Shown one piece after another: positions 37,198-44,729 of a DNA stretch of 48,286 nucleotides. The DNA lies in contig JAJCYT010000002.1 in the NCBI GenBank assembly GCA_029262795.1, positions 1 to 48,286 of the forward strand, written 5' to 3'. Position numbers and translations under genes: made by a program. The DNA is from Candidatus Fraserbacteria bacterium (lineage in GTDB: Bacteria; Bipolaricaulota; Bipolaricaulia; RBG-16-55-9; JAJCYT01). Under the pieces are notes generated by a model, which searched no databases, was not told the DNA's origin, and saw nothing but the letters and a program-made list of their open reading frames with translations. How positions within the stretch are numbered: position 1 is the stretch's first letter; each line of letters opens with the position of its first letter.

Positions 37198-37309
37198 GGG
37201 TAGTGTCGCAAGAAATTGTTCCAGCAACTATAGTGGCGAGATGAACAACACTCAACTAAAGTCGCTTATACGTCTAGCTTCTCACATCCAGCCATTTTTT
37301 GCAACAGAC
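37198..37309. mobile_element. Second small inverted-repeat element with IS6-like ends
   Basis: Left end GGGTAGTGTCGCAAGAAATTG (37198-) and right end, read inverted, GGTCTGTTGCAAAAAATGG (about 37291-37309) are imperfect inverted repeats. They resemble those at 32244-32347 and IS6-type termini. The interior is about 70 bp and non-coding. It lies about 100 bp before the TorD-like gene. The remainder of 36950-37410 holds a near-palindrome CAAGGTCATGATCTTG (37152-37167) and no gene. Confidence 0.4.
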
Positions 37310-37410
37310 CAATCAATTCTGTTAACCTGACACAAATCATTCGCTGAGTTGCCCCCATCGCCCTAAAATTGACCAACTCACTCTGCTTCAGATTCAACCA
37401 AAGGAGCATT

Positions 37411-38094
37411 ATGGATCAGCAAACTATTACAGAAGTTCGACAGACAGCGCTTCAACGGACTCGAATCTATCGTTGGTTGTCCCATTGCTTTGCACGAGAA
37501 CTTGATGAGGAAGCATTGCACGAATTTACGAAAGCAGAAGGCCAGTTGTTTCTAGAGGCGTTAGCCGAAAACCTTGCGCTAAAGCCAGGTATTGATGCTT
37601 TAAGAACGTATTTTTCGGAGAACGGTGACTTGCCAGAGATGGTGGTACCTCTCTCCAGCGCTTTTTCCTTTCTATTTCTGGGAGCAGGAGGCAAAAAATC
37701 TGCACCACCCTACGAGTCGGTGTTCATCAGTGAGCATGGCTCAATGTACCAAGAGCCTCACTCACAGATGCTACAGATTCTTCAGGAGCAAGATTTGTCC
37801 ATTCCTGAGGGTTTTCACGAACCAGCAGACCATATTGCTGTTCAACTTGACCTGATGGCGCAACTGTCAGAGAGGATGCTCCAAGAAGACAAGCCTAACG
37901 GATCAGTAAAAATCGCTCTGGATGGTCAACAGCAATTTTTGGATCAACATTTGTTGAACTGGGTTCCCAATTTCTGTCAACGGTGTATTGAACATGATCC
38001 AAGCACTTTCTACAGAGGGTTATCACAAGTGCTTCTGGCATTTATCCAGGAAGATCGTACTTACGTAGAGGATGTATTGAAGGATCTATCTTAA
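37411..38094 (+). CDS. torD: TorD/DmsD-type molybdoenzyme chaperone
   Basis: This 227-aa cytoplasmic chaperone of the TorD/NarJ superfamily binds the Tat leader of a DMSO-reductase-family enzyme and helps cofactor insertion before export. Family marks: SSAFSFLFLGAGGKKSAPPYESVFIS and EPADHIAVQLDLMAQLSERM. It is all-helical with no signal peptide. I chose ATG 37411, with AAAGGAG 5 nt upstream, over an upstream in-frame start at 37369. It precedes the matching reductase by 462 bp that contain a riboswitch, so the two are probably transcribed separately. Confidence 0.88.
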   Translation: MDQQTITEVRQTALQRTRIYRWLSHCFARELDEEALHEFTKAEGQLFLEALAENLALKPGIDALRTYFSENGDLPEMVVPLSSAFSFLFLGAGGKKSAPPYESVFISEHGSMYQEPHSQMLQILQEQDLSIPEGFHEPADHIAVQLDLMAQLSERMLQEDKPNGSVKIALDGQQQFLDQHLLNWVPNFCQRCIEHDPSTFYRGLSQVLLAFIQEDRTYVEDVLKDLS

Positions 38095-38312
38095 TCGAGA
38101 CCCTTCTGTAAACGTTCTTCCCTGCATAAGTTGTTACTGGTGTTGCCGACGGTCTCGATTTTCCTCACAAGGTTCATTCACCGGGTTGTTGCGAACCGCG
38201 ACATATTAATTCTAACACCTATCATAATATTAACTGTTTCAAATCATTTACTTTGTACTTACTGTAACTACTATGAAAACTGAATAAAACTAACGAAAGG
38301 GGGTAAAAATAT

Positions 38313-38341
38313 TTGCTGTCATCTAGCAAGGGTGACAGCAA
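38313..38341. promoter_or_regulatory. 9-bp inverted repeat TTGCTGTCA..TGACAGCAA
   Basis: Perfect half sites at 38313-38321 and 38333-38341 around an 11-bp centre, upstream of the riboswitch. There is no T-run after it, so an operator for the reductase promoter is likelier than a terminator. A TorR-, ModE- or Crp-type regulator cannot be told apart. Confidence 0.45.
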
Positions 38342-38395
38342 GCAAAAACTACAGTCACTCAGTTAGATTTTGTGTTTCCTATTCTTAAAAGTTCT

Positions 38396-38531
38396 CTTCG
38401 AGTGTTTGTGCCTACGGGTGATGGCATCTAAGGTTCAAAAACCGTACCGCAGATAGACTGCGGGGCAGCCGCTGGGCTGTCGTGGGCCGGTTGTGGAAAC
38501 AGGCCGACCTCCTCGTGCTTGGAAAGAAGAG
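38396..38531 (+). promoter_or_regulatory. Molybdenum/tungsten cofactor (Moco/Tuco) riboswitch candidate
   Basis: This structured leader ends 25 nt before the GTG of the molybdoenzyme gene. It contains stem-loops CCGCA/TGCGG and CAGCC/GGCTG. Its 3' part (TGGAAACAGGCC, then CTCGTGCTTGGAAAG) matches what I remember of the Moco RNA motif, including a GAAA tetraloop. CTCTTC near the 5' end can pair with GAAGAG at the 3' end. Control of a molybdopterin enzyme is the expected context. A partly matching sequence recurs before the ABC importer at about 43335-43455. A covariance-model search would settle it. Confidence 0.65.
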
Positions 38532-38556
38532 ATTTATTTTCAACAGGAGGTTTAAA

Positions 38557-40971
38557 GTGAGTGCACCAATTGAAAAGAGCCGATTTTCACGTCGGTCGTT
38601 CTTGAAGGGTGCTGCATCAGCAGGGATTTTTCTATCAGTATCTCCTCTCTTGGCACAAGGACAAGTTCCAAGTTTAGCCAACCTTGAAACCTACACCAAA
38701 TTCACCTCATCTCACTGGGGTGCTTTTGAGGCAGTGGTAGAGGGAGGGCGCCTCACGCAGGCAAACCCCTTTAGCAAGAACCCTAATCCTAGCCCTGTCA
38801 TTCAAGGTTTGCCTGATCTTCTTTATTCACCAAACCGTGTTAAATATCCCATGATTCGAGAAGGCTTCTATAAGAACCGACATTTCAGCGATACCACCGG
38901 CCGTGGTGCCGATAGCTTTGTCAGGGTGTCCTGGGAAGAAGCATTGGATATCGTGGCTGAAGAACTAGAACGTGTTAAAGGTCAATATGGCAACGAAGCA
39001 ATCTACGGGGGAAGTTACGGGTGGAATAGCGCAGGTCGTCTCCATGGGAGGTTCCCCAACAGGTTGGTGCATCGCTTCCTTAATCTGTTTGGTGGCTATG
39101 TGGATGATCGTAACACCTATAGCGGCCCTGTGGAACCCGTGATCATGCCTTATGTGGTGGGCTCTCGCGGCGTGCAAACTACCGTCTGGCCCAACATTGT
39201 GGAGAATACCACATTGTTAGTCACCTTTGGTTATGCTGGCTTGACCATCAACCAGGTTGGCAAAACCGAAGATGAAGTGCCAACGTGGATTAACGAACTT
39301 AAGAACAAAGGGGTTCCTGTTGTTTCGTTCAATCCGGTCCGCGAAGACTTTGACGAATTCATTGGCACAGAATGGAAACCGCTAAGACCAAACACGGATA
39401 CAGCCTTGATCTTGGGGTTTGCCCATGTTCTGTACAATGAGAACCTCTACAATCAAGACTTCATCGATAAATACACCGTCGGTTTTGATAAGTTTGTTCA
39501 ATACCTCAACGGTGAAACCGACGGCCAGCCCAAGACGCCAGAATGGGCCGCTTCCATCAGTGAAGTGGACGCTGACACCATTCGCACGCTGGCACGACGG
39601 ATGGCTGAAAACCGCACCTTGCTCTGGGGTGGGTACTCGCTGCAGCGACAGGATCATGGCGAACAGCCCGAGTGGGCATTGGTTACACTCGCTGCGATGC
39701 TCGGCCAGATTGGTCTTCCGGGTGGTGGTGTGCACCTTGGCTATCCTGCCAATAAGGGTGTACCTCGCGGTTCAGCACCGTTTGTGCCCACGATCACCGA
39801 AGGGGACAATCCCATTGACAAGTTTGTCCCTGTCAACATGTGGGTAGACCTGTTGCTCAATCCAGGCAAGACCATTGACTACGATGGTGGAAAGATCACC
39901 TATCCTGACATCAAATTGACCTACTGGATCGGGGGGAATCCTTTCCATCACGCCCATGACACGAACAGGGTTTTGCAGGCATGGCGTAACCCCGAAGTGC
40001 ATATCGTCCAAGAACATAGCTGGACGGCAACCGCAAAGCACGCCGATATCGTATTGCCTGCCACAACCACAATGGAACGCAACGATATCGAAGGCTCAGA
40101 CCGCAACATCATCGCGATGCAGAAAGTGGTTGACCCCTTGTTTGAATCCCGCAATGACTTCGATATCTTCGCTGGCCTGGCGAAACGTCTGGGTTTTGAA
40201 GAGCAGTTCACAGAAGGTAAAGCGGAAATGGACTGGATCCAGCAGTTCTACAACGTTGCCCGAACTCAGGCTCAGGCTAACGGTGTTAACATACCAGACT
40301 TTGATGCCTTCTGGGATCAAGGGTTTGTGGAATTCGACGTTCCTGAAGAAGCAAACAACTTTGTTGCTTACGCCGACTTCCGAGCCGATCCCGGTGCAAA
40401 CCCGCTGGGGACTGCATCAGGAAAGATCGAAATCTATTCGGAAACCATTGCCAGCTACAACTACAACGATGTTCCACCCCATGCGTCCTGGGTTGAACCG
40501 TTTGAGTGGCTGGGAAGCGATAAGGCCAATGTCTATCCACTGCACGTTGTGACCAGCCATCCAAAATATCGGCTCCATTCCCAGATGAACAACACCTGGA
40601 TTCGCACCTTGTACGAAGTTAATGAACGCGAGCCCATCTGGGTCAACCCGCAGGATGCCGAAGCACGGGGCATTGAAGATGGCGACATCGTTCGCGTGTT
40701 CAATGACCGTGGTCAAGTCCTGGCTGGGGTCGTTGTGACCGATCGGGTCCGAGCAGGGGTGGTTCAGCTCCGCGAAGGTGGGTGGTATGACCCTGAAGAG
40801 CCTGGAAAGGTTGGCACACTCTGCAAACACGGAAATGTCAACATGGTCACCAGTGATGAGGGCTCCTCGAAGCTTGCTCAGGGAAACCCATCAAACACCT
40901 TGCTCGTGCAGATTGAGAAGTATGACGGGCGTCCACACATCACGGCCTTTGAACCCGGGAAAGGACAATAG
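38557..40971 (+). CDS. torA: TMAO/DMSO/biotin-sulfoxide reductase (TorA/BisC type), Tat-exported
   Basis: This 804-aa molybdopterin (bis-MGD) reductase of the TorA/DorA/BisC branch of the DMSO reductase family lacks an N-terminal Fe-S cysteine cluster. The Tat leader FSRRSFLKGAASAGIFLSV gives periplasmic export. TSSHWGAFEAVVEGGR, the Mo-ligand Ser189 (TYSGPVEP), TLAAMLGQIGLPGGG, KHADIVLPATTTMERND and LHSQMNNTWIR are present and colinear with TorA. I chose GTG 38557, with ACAGGAGG 6 nt upstream; the longer frame to 38482 would run through the riboswitch. It probably takes electrons from the TorC-like cytochrome that follows. Preferred substrate (TMAO, DMSO, methionine or biotin sulfoxide) is not decided. 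Confidence 0.9.
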   Translation: MSAPIEKSRFSRRSFLKGAASAGIFLSVSPLLAQGQVPSLANLETYTKFTSSHWGAFEAVVEGGRLTQANPFSKNPNPSPVIQGLPDLLYSPNRVKYPMIREGFYKNRHFSDTTGRGADSFVRVSWEEALDIVAEELERVKGQYGNEAIYGGSYGWNSAGRLHGRFPNRLVHRFLNLFGGYVDDRNTYSGPVEPVIMPYVVGSRGVQTTVWPNIVENTTLLVTFGYAGLTINQVGKTEDEVPTWINELKNKGVPVVSFNPVREDFDEFIGTEWKPLRPNTDTALILGFAHVLYNENLYNQDFIDKYTVGFDKFVQYLNGETDGQPKTPEWAASISEVDADTIRTLARRMAENRTLLWGGYSLQRQDHGEQPEWALVTLAAMLGQIGLPGGGVHLGYPANKGVPRGSAPFVPTITEGDNPIDKFVPVNMWVDLLLNPGKTIDYDGGKITYPDIKLTYWIGGNPFHHAHDTNRVLQAWRNPEVHIVQEHSWTATAKHADIVLPATTTMERNDIEGSDRNIIAMQKVVDPLFESRNDFDIFAGLAKRLGFEEQFTEGKAEMDWIQQFYNVARTQAQANGVNIPDFDAFWDQGFVEFDVPEEANNFVAYADFRADPGANPLGTASGKIEIYSETIASYNYNDVPPHASWVEPFEWLGSDKANVYPLHVVTSHPKYRLHSQMNNTWIRTLYEVNEREPIWVNPQDAEARGIEDGDIVRVFNDRGQVLAGVVVTDRVRAGVVQLREGGWYDPEEPGKVGTLCKHGNVNMVTSDEGSSKLAQGNPSNTLLVQIEKYDGRPHITAFEPGKGQ

Positions 40972-41004
40972 GCTCAAATCACGATTCGAAATGTGAATTC
41001 AGTG

Positions 41005-41032
41005 AAGAGGGGACATCCTGGTGTCCCCTCTT
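41005..41032 (+). terminator. Hairpin between reductase and cytochrome genes
   Basis: The 11-bp perfect stem 41005-41015 with 41022-41032 is followed by only TCT. It is probably a partial terminator or mRNA-end stabiliser that sets the ratio of the two proteins. Confidence 0.6.
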
Positions 41033-41054
41033 TCTGAACCAAGAGGGGGGATTA

Positions 41055-42956
41055 ATGATGAACTCTTTGATGCACCTCGTTGGGAAATGGGGCCATCCTT
41101 TCATGCTGCTTCGCGGCACACTTGTGCTGCTGCTGGTTTTGGCTGGTACGGTGGTGGGGCAAGAAAACGATGATGAGCTTGCGACCCTTCGTGAAAAACT
41201 CATTCTGGGTGAAATTAAGCCACAGGCCTATACCCAAAGCCATAATGTGGTGAAAACCGAATTCGAAACGGCCATCATTGCCGGGTTGCCGGTGCGCCAA
41301 CATCCCGTAAACCTCGGCTTGTTTCAGATCGGCGGGTGCGAACAGTGCCACCGCATCAATGCGCCACTGCCGCGTGAAAACAGTGCGCCCCCCGATGTCT
41401 TTGCCCAACTGGCCGAACGCTTCCCTATCTCAAACACGGCACCGCCGTCTAATCATTTCACTCGATTAAGCCAATCATCGGGCCGGGAGGAGTTTCCTGT
41501 CTGGTCCCCGGACGGCGAACATATCCTGTACTCCGCCGACAACAACGACAACCACTGGAACCTGTGGTTGGTAAGCGCAGATGGGTCCAATTCTCAACAA
41601 CTTACTTTTGCACTATCTGCTGGCTGGCCCAGCTGGAGCCCTGATGGAAAGCACATCGTCTACTGGGAAAGCGACCAGGAACACCGGGGCAATATATGGA
41701 CGATGGATGCCGATGGCTCAAACAAGCAACAGCTTACCTTCGAAGAAATGACTGCATTCCCTCAGTGGAGCCCCACTGGCAACCAGCTCGTCTACCAGGC
41801 ACGCCGTGATGGGAAGTGGTCTATTTGGCTTGTGTCGCCTGATGGATCGAGCTCCAACCCGATTAGCCCTGAAAATCAATTCATGGTAGGAAGCCCTCAG
41901 TGGTCGCCAGATGGCACTCAGATTTTTTATCAGGCAAGGGCCGGGAAGTTTTTCGAACCCTGGCGGCTCATCTTTCGCACGGGGGAGGACGGGAAGCCCG
42001 ATTATGCATCCCCACCCGATGCACATCCTTCGTCTTCCTTGTTGCCCATGGATATTGGCTTAGGTCAGGGAATCGGCACATGGAGTCCAGATGGTCAGCG
42101 AGTGGCCTACCTTATGGTGGACTTACAAACCCTGCCCACTGGCCAAAACGCCCTGACCTATAAAACCTGGCTGAGTGATATTGACGGCTCCAACCCCAGC
42201 TTGTTGATGCCGAATGGGACGATAGCGGACCGGGACCCCACCTGGAGTCCCGATGGCACAAAGATCGCGTTTGCCAGCAACCGGGCGGGAACCTTCGATA
42301 TTTGGATTGCTAATGTGAGCATACTGCTCTCATCTTTGGCGACAAACTTGCAAACGGCTGACCCACCAGAAGAACCTTCCGAAGTGTTTTGTGCCCTTCG
42401 GTCCACAGGATTATCTCTTGATTCTGAACAGGAAGCGAGCGGCCAATTGATCGTCACATCTGAAGTCAGTGTCATTGAAGACCAAGGGGAATGGGTGAAG
42501 GTTCGATTAGAGGGATGGCAAGAAGATGGCACATCCTCTCTTCTCTACGCGCTTCCTGGCCTTCGTATTCGCAAGGCCCAACTGGGGGAGGCACTCCAAG
42601 ATGAGGCGGAAATCCGCGATATGTACACAGACCCCATTACAGAGATTCTTTGGAATGATGTCTTGTTGGATGGCATGTGGGTGCCAAGGGAGGATTTGAC
42701 GAATGACCTTGCGCCAGTATGGGAAGAAGCAGCACAGTTGTTCGAATCAACTTGCTCTTTGTGTCACGAATTACATCATCCAGAACAATTCTTTGCAAAT
42801 CAATGGCCATCAACGATGGAGGAAATGGGAGTTTATATCAATTTGGATAAAAACAGTGAGGAATTCAAGCTGATGGCCAGCTATCTCCAATACAATGCCC
42901 GCGATACAAAAGACCTGGCTGGTGTCGTTCCCTGCGAGCCAAAGACCCAAGATTAA
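41055..42956 (+). CDS. TorC-like cytochrome with TolB/PD40 propeller insertion
   Basis: This 633-aa membrane-anchored protein has a hydrophobic segment at about residues 19-33. A first haem c site C95-E-Q-C98-H99 is followed by a PD40/TolB-type beta-propeller (about 130-430) with repeats such as PVWSPDGEHILYSAD, PSWSPDGKHIVYWES and PTWSPDGTKIAFASN. The C-terminal 190 residues resemble the C-terminal half of TorC/TorY: an SH3-like part (GEWVKVRLEGWQEDG, LLYALPGLRIRKAQLG), WVPREDLTNDLAPVWEEAAQLF and the haem site C567-S-L-C570-H571 with FFANQWPSTMEEMG. The usual TorC tetrahaem domain is absent. It probably passes electrons from quinol-side carriers to the reductase. Start: GGGGGG stretch before ATG 41055; ATG 41058 also possible. 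Confidence 0.82.
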   Translation: MMNSLMHLVGKWGHPFMLLRGTLVLLLVLAGTVVGQENDDELATLREKLILGEIKPQAYTQSHNVVKTEFETAIIAGLPVRQHPVNLGLFQIGGCEQCHRINAPLPRENSAPPDVFAQLAERFPISNTAPPSNHFTRLSQSSGREEFPVWSPDGEHILYSADNNDNHWNLWLVSADGSNSQQLTFALSAGWPSWSPDGKHIVYWESDQEHRGNIWTMDADGSNKQQLTFEEMTAFPQWSPTGNQLVYQARRDGKWSIWLVSPDGSSSNPISPENQFMVGSPQWSPDGTQIFYQARAGKFFEPWRLIFRTGEDGKPDYASPPDAHPSSSLLPMDIGLGQGIGTWSPDGQRVAYLMVDLQTLPTGQNALTYKTWLSDIDGSNPSLLMPNGTIADRDPTWSPDGTKIAFASNRAGTFDIWIANVSILLSSLATNLQTADPPEEPSEVFCALRSTGLSLDSEQEASGQLIVTSEVSVIEDQGEWVKVRLEGWQEDGTSSLLYALPGLRIRKAQLGEALQDEAEIRDMYTDPITEILWNDVLLDGMWVPREDLTNDLAPVWEEAAQLFESTCSLCHELHHPEQFFANQWPSTMEEMGVYINLDKNSEEFKLMASYLQYNARDTKDLAGVVPCEPKTQD

Positions 42957-43076
42957 AAGGCTGCAAGGAAAGTCTTTTGCTGGCGGGCAGGGTTGAGGCC
43001 TGAATCACTGTAATCGAAGATGAATAAGGCTATTTGAGTCACATAACTTGCGACTAATCTAACCCACATCGAAAAA

Positions 43077-43264
43077 ATGGAAACGACCATCCAGGCAGAG
43101 CAAACGAGCGTGGTCATTGTGGCTGGTGGGTCAAAGCCCTGATTCAACTAGATCCAGAGCTAGAGGCATGCACAAATATAAACACCTGGGCCGATTTTAA
43201 ATGTGCTGAATTAAGCAGTATCCAGTCATGTATTCAACTTATTACAGATCAGAATTATTTATGA
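43077..43264 (+). pseudogene. mobA-like remnant with internal deletion
   Basis: An ATG at 43077 opens a short frame reading TSVVIVAGGSKP, like the N-terminal nucleotide loop of MobA (molybdenum cofactor guanylyltransferase), ending at TGA 43140. A frame shifted there continues ALIQLDPELEACTNINTWADFKCAEL, like the C-terminal NINTPEDL motif of MobA, ending at 43264. About 120 residues of a normal MobA are missing. I read this as a decayed gene left after an internal deletion. MobA supplies bis-MGD, needed by the TorA-like enzyme, so a functional copy should exist elsewhere. Confidence 0.45.
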
Positions 43265-43334
43265 TACAAATCATCGTTTCATTACAAGACCAAGATTATG
43301 CTGAGAGTAGTTCTTGTTATCTCTATGAATCGTT

Positions 43335-43455
43335 GTTTCTAGGAAAATTTGCCAACGAGTAGCAGTTGTGGCGTAGACAGACCACGGAATAGGCAAAACT
43401 CGATTCTCAAGCCAGGCATGGAAACATCTTGGCTCACTCGTGCTAGGAAAAGGGA
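43335..43455 (+). promoter_or_regulatory. Second Moco/Tuco-type RNA element candidate, before ABC importer
   Basis: The 3' part (TGGAAACA, then CTCGTGCTAGGAAAA) aligns without gaps to the 38396-38531 element at 26 of 38 positions. It forms a 10-bp stem with a GAAA tetraloop and one bulged C (about 43403-43427). A terminator hairpin at 43493 follows about 40 nt later, as in an attenuating riboswitch. The 5' half differs from the first element, so it may be a tungsten-type variant or a degenerate copy. The rest of 42957-43612, apart from the mobA-like remnant, shows no gene. Confidence 0.45.
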
Positions 43456-43492
43456 GATGATGAACGTAGGTATGGTTGTATCTTAATGTAAT

Positions 43493-43519
43493 ACCACTGA
43501 TACACTCGGTGGTTTTTTT
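43493..43519 (+). terminator. Intrinsic terminator upstream of the ABC importer operon
   Basis: An 8-bp stem (ACCACTGA with TCGGTGGT, one G-T pair) is followed by a run of seven to eight T. It lies 94 bp before the importer and has no gene ending just before it, so it probably works as a regulated (riboswitch) attenuator. Confidence 0.75.
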
Positions 43520-43612
43520 GTTTCTTCTTCGGCGTCGCAGATAACAGAATTTCATAACTTTGGGGGGGCTACAAATTGTGTTCACACATCAATCTGGGAG
43601 GAGGTTGCGCTT

Positions 43613-44707
43613 ATGATTCGTGCAAACCGATGGATTCTTGTATGTGGAATTCTCATCTGTACATTCTCACTTTCTGTCACTATCCATCCGCTTGATGCTT
43701 CCGCAAATGAGTTTCTCCTGATCACCGATGCATTGGGCAGGCAAGTTCAATTGGAACAGTTGCCTGAGCGGATCGTCATTGCTGGAAAAGCTTTTCATGG
43801 AATTGCCGATGCTGTGTATTTGTTTCCAGAAGCTGTAAATAAAGTGGTAGCTATGCCAAATAACGCTGCTCAGTCCTTCGAGAACTTCCTTGCATTGCTC
43901 GACCCATCACTACACGAGAAAGCAGTTTTGGAGGGCTTGGGTGGTCCGGAACAGATTGCCCCCCTTAAACCTGATGTGGTGGTCATGAAAACTTTCATGA
44001 AAGACCAGGTTGGGGATCCATTGGAACAGGTGGGCATACCTGTGGTCTATGTGGAGTTGGAAACACCCGAGCAATACCTAAACGATTTGGTCATCCTGGG
44101 CCAACTCTTGAACAACCCCCAGCGTGCGCAGGAAGTGGTCGCTTATTATGAGGCCAATTTGAGCAGGATAAACGTGAAATTGGCTGACTTGCAGGAAGGA
44201 GAGATGCCAACCGTGCTGCTGTTGTATTACAGTGATCGGGGGGGAAGCGTCTCTTTCAACGTGGCACCCGCTTCTTGGATGCAAACCCGACTGGTAGAAA
44301 TGGGTGGCGGCCATCCCGTTTGGGCGGAGAGTACCGATTCGGGGGGATGGATGGTTGTCAGCTTCGAGCAGATTGCTGCATGGAACCCTGAACAGATTTA
44401 CATGATTGATTACCGTGGTGACTCCTCGGATGTGGTGGTCAACTTAAAACAGGACCTCAAATGGAGAGCCCTGCCAGCGGTTCAGGCAAACGAGCTCTAT
44501 GGGTTCCCGGCAGATGCTTTCAGTTGGGATCAATCTGATCCTCGATGGATTCTAGGACTTACTTGGCTGTCTGCCACAATGAATCCTGAGAGGTTTTCTG
44601 ATTTAGATATCATCGAAGAGGTTTACACTTTTTTCGAGCAAATGTACGGTTTGGATCGCACCACAATCGAGGCACAGATTTTGCCAACCCTGAAAGGGAC
44701 GCTGTAA
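43613..44707 (+). CDS. ABC transporter binding protein, metal/cobalamin/oxyanion type (BtuF-like)
   Basis: This 364-aa exported protein of the BtuF/FepB class (Peripla_BP_2) has a signal peptide at about residues 1-32. Typical strands and clamshell segments are ITDALGRQVQLEQLPERIVIAG, IAPLKPDVVVMKTFM, DLVILGQLLNNPQRAQEVVAYYE and YGFPADAFSWDQSDPRW. GGAGGAGG precedes ATG 43613. It heads a four-gene operon with permease, ATPase and a THEP1-like NTPase. Such type II importers carry iron chelates, corrinoids or, as in MolBCA, molybdate/tungstate. The Moco-type RNA element upstream favours molybdate or tungstate. Confidence 0.87.
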   Translation: MIRANRWILVCGILICTFSLSVTIHPLDASANEFLLITDALGRQVQLEQLPERIVIAGKAFHGIADAVYLFPEAVNKVVAMPNNAAQSFENFLALLDPSLHEKAVLEGLGGPEQIAPLKPDVVVMKTFMKDQVGDPLEQVGIPVVYVELETPEQYLNDLVILGQLLNNPQRAQEVVAYYEANLSRINVKLADLQEGEMPTVLLLYYSDRGGSVSFNVAPASWMQTRLVEMGGGHPVWAESTDSGGWMVVSFEQIAAWNPEQIYMIDYRGDSSDVVVNLKQDLKWRALPAVQANELYGFPADAFSWDQSDPRWILGLTWLSATMNPERFSDLDIIEEVYTFFEQMYGLDRTTIEAQILPTLKGTL

Positions 44708-44729
44708 TAGCATTCTTTAGGAACAGGCA

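Noticed and set aside
38482..38556. N-terminal extension of the TorA-like protein
   Set aside because: It lies in the riboswitch and upstream of the strong ribosome site; the Tat leader starts properly from GTG 38557.
43271..43585. Minus-strand open frame of 104 aa
   Set aside because: It overlaps the RNA element and terminator, has unprotein-like composition in its first half and no ribosome site.
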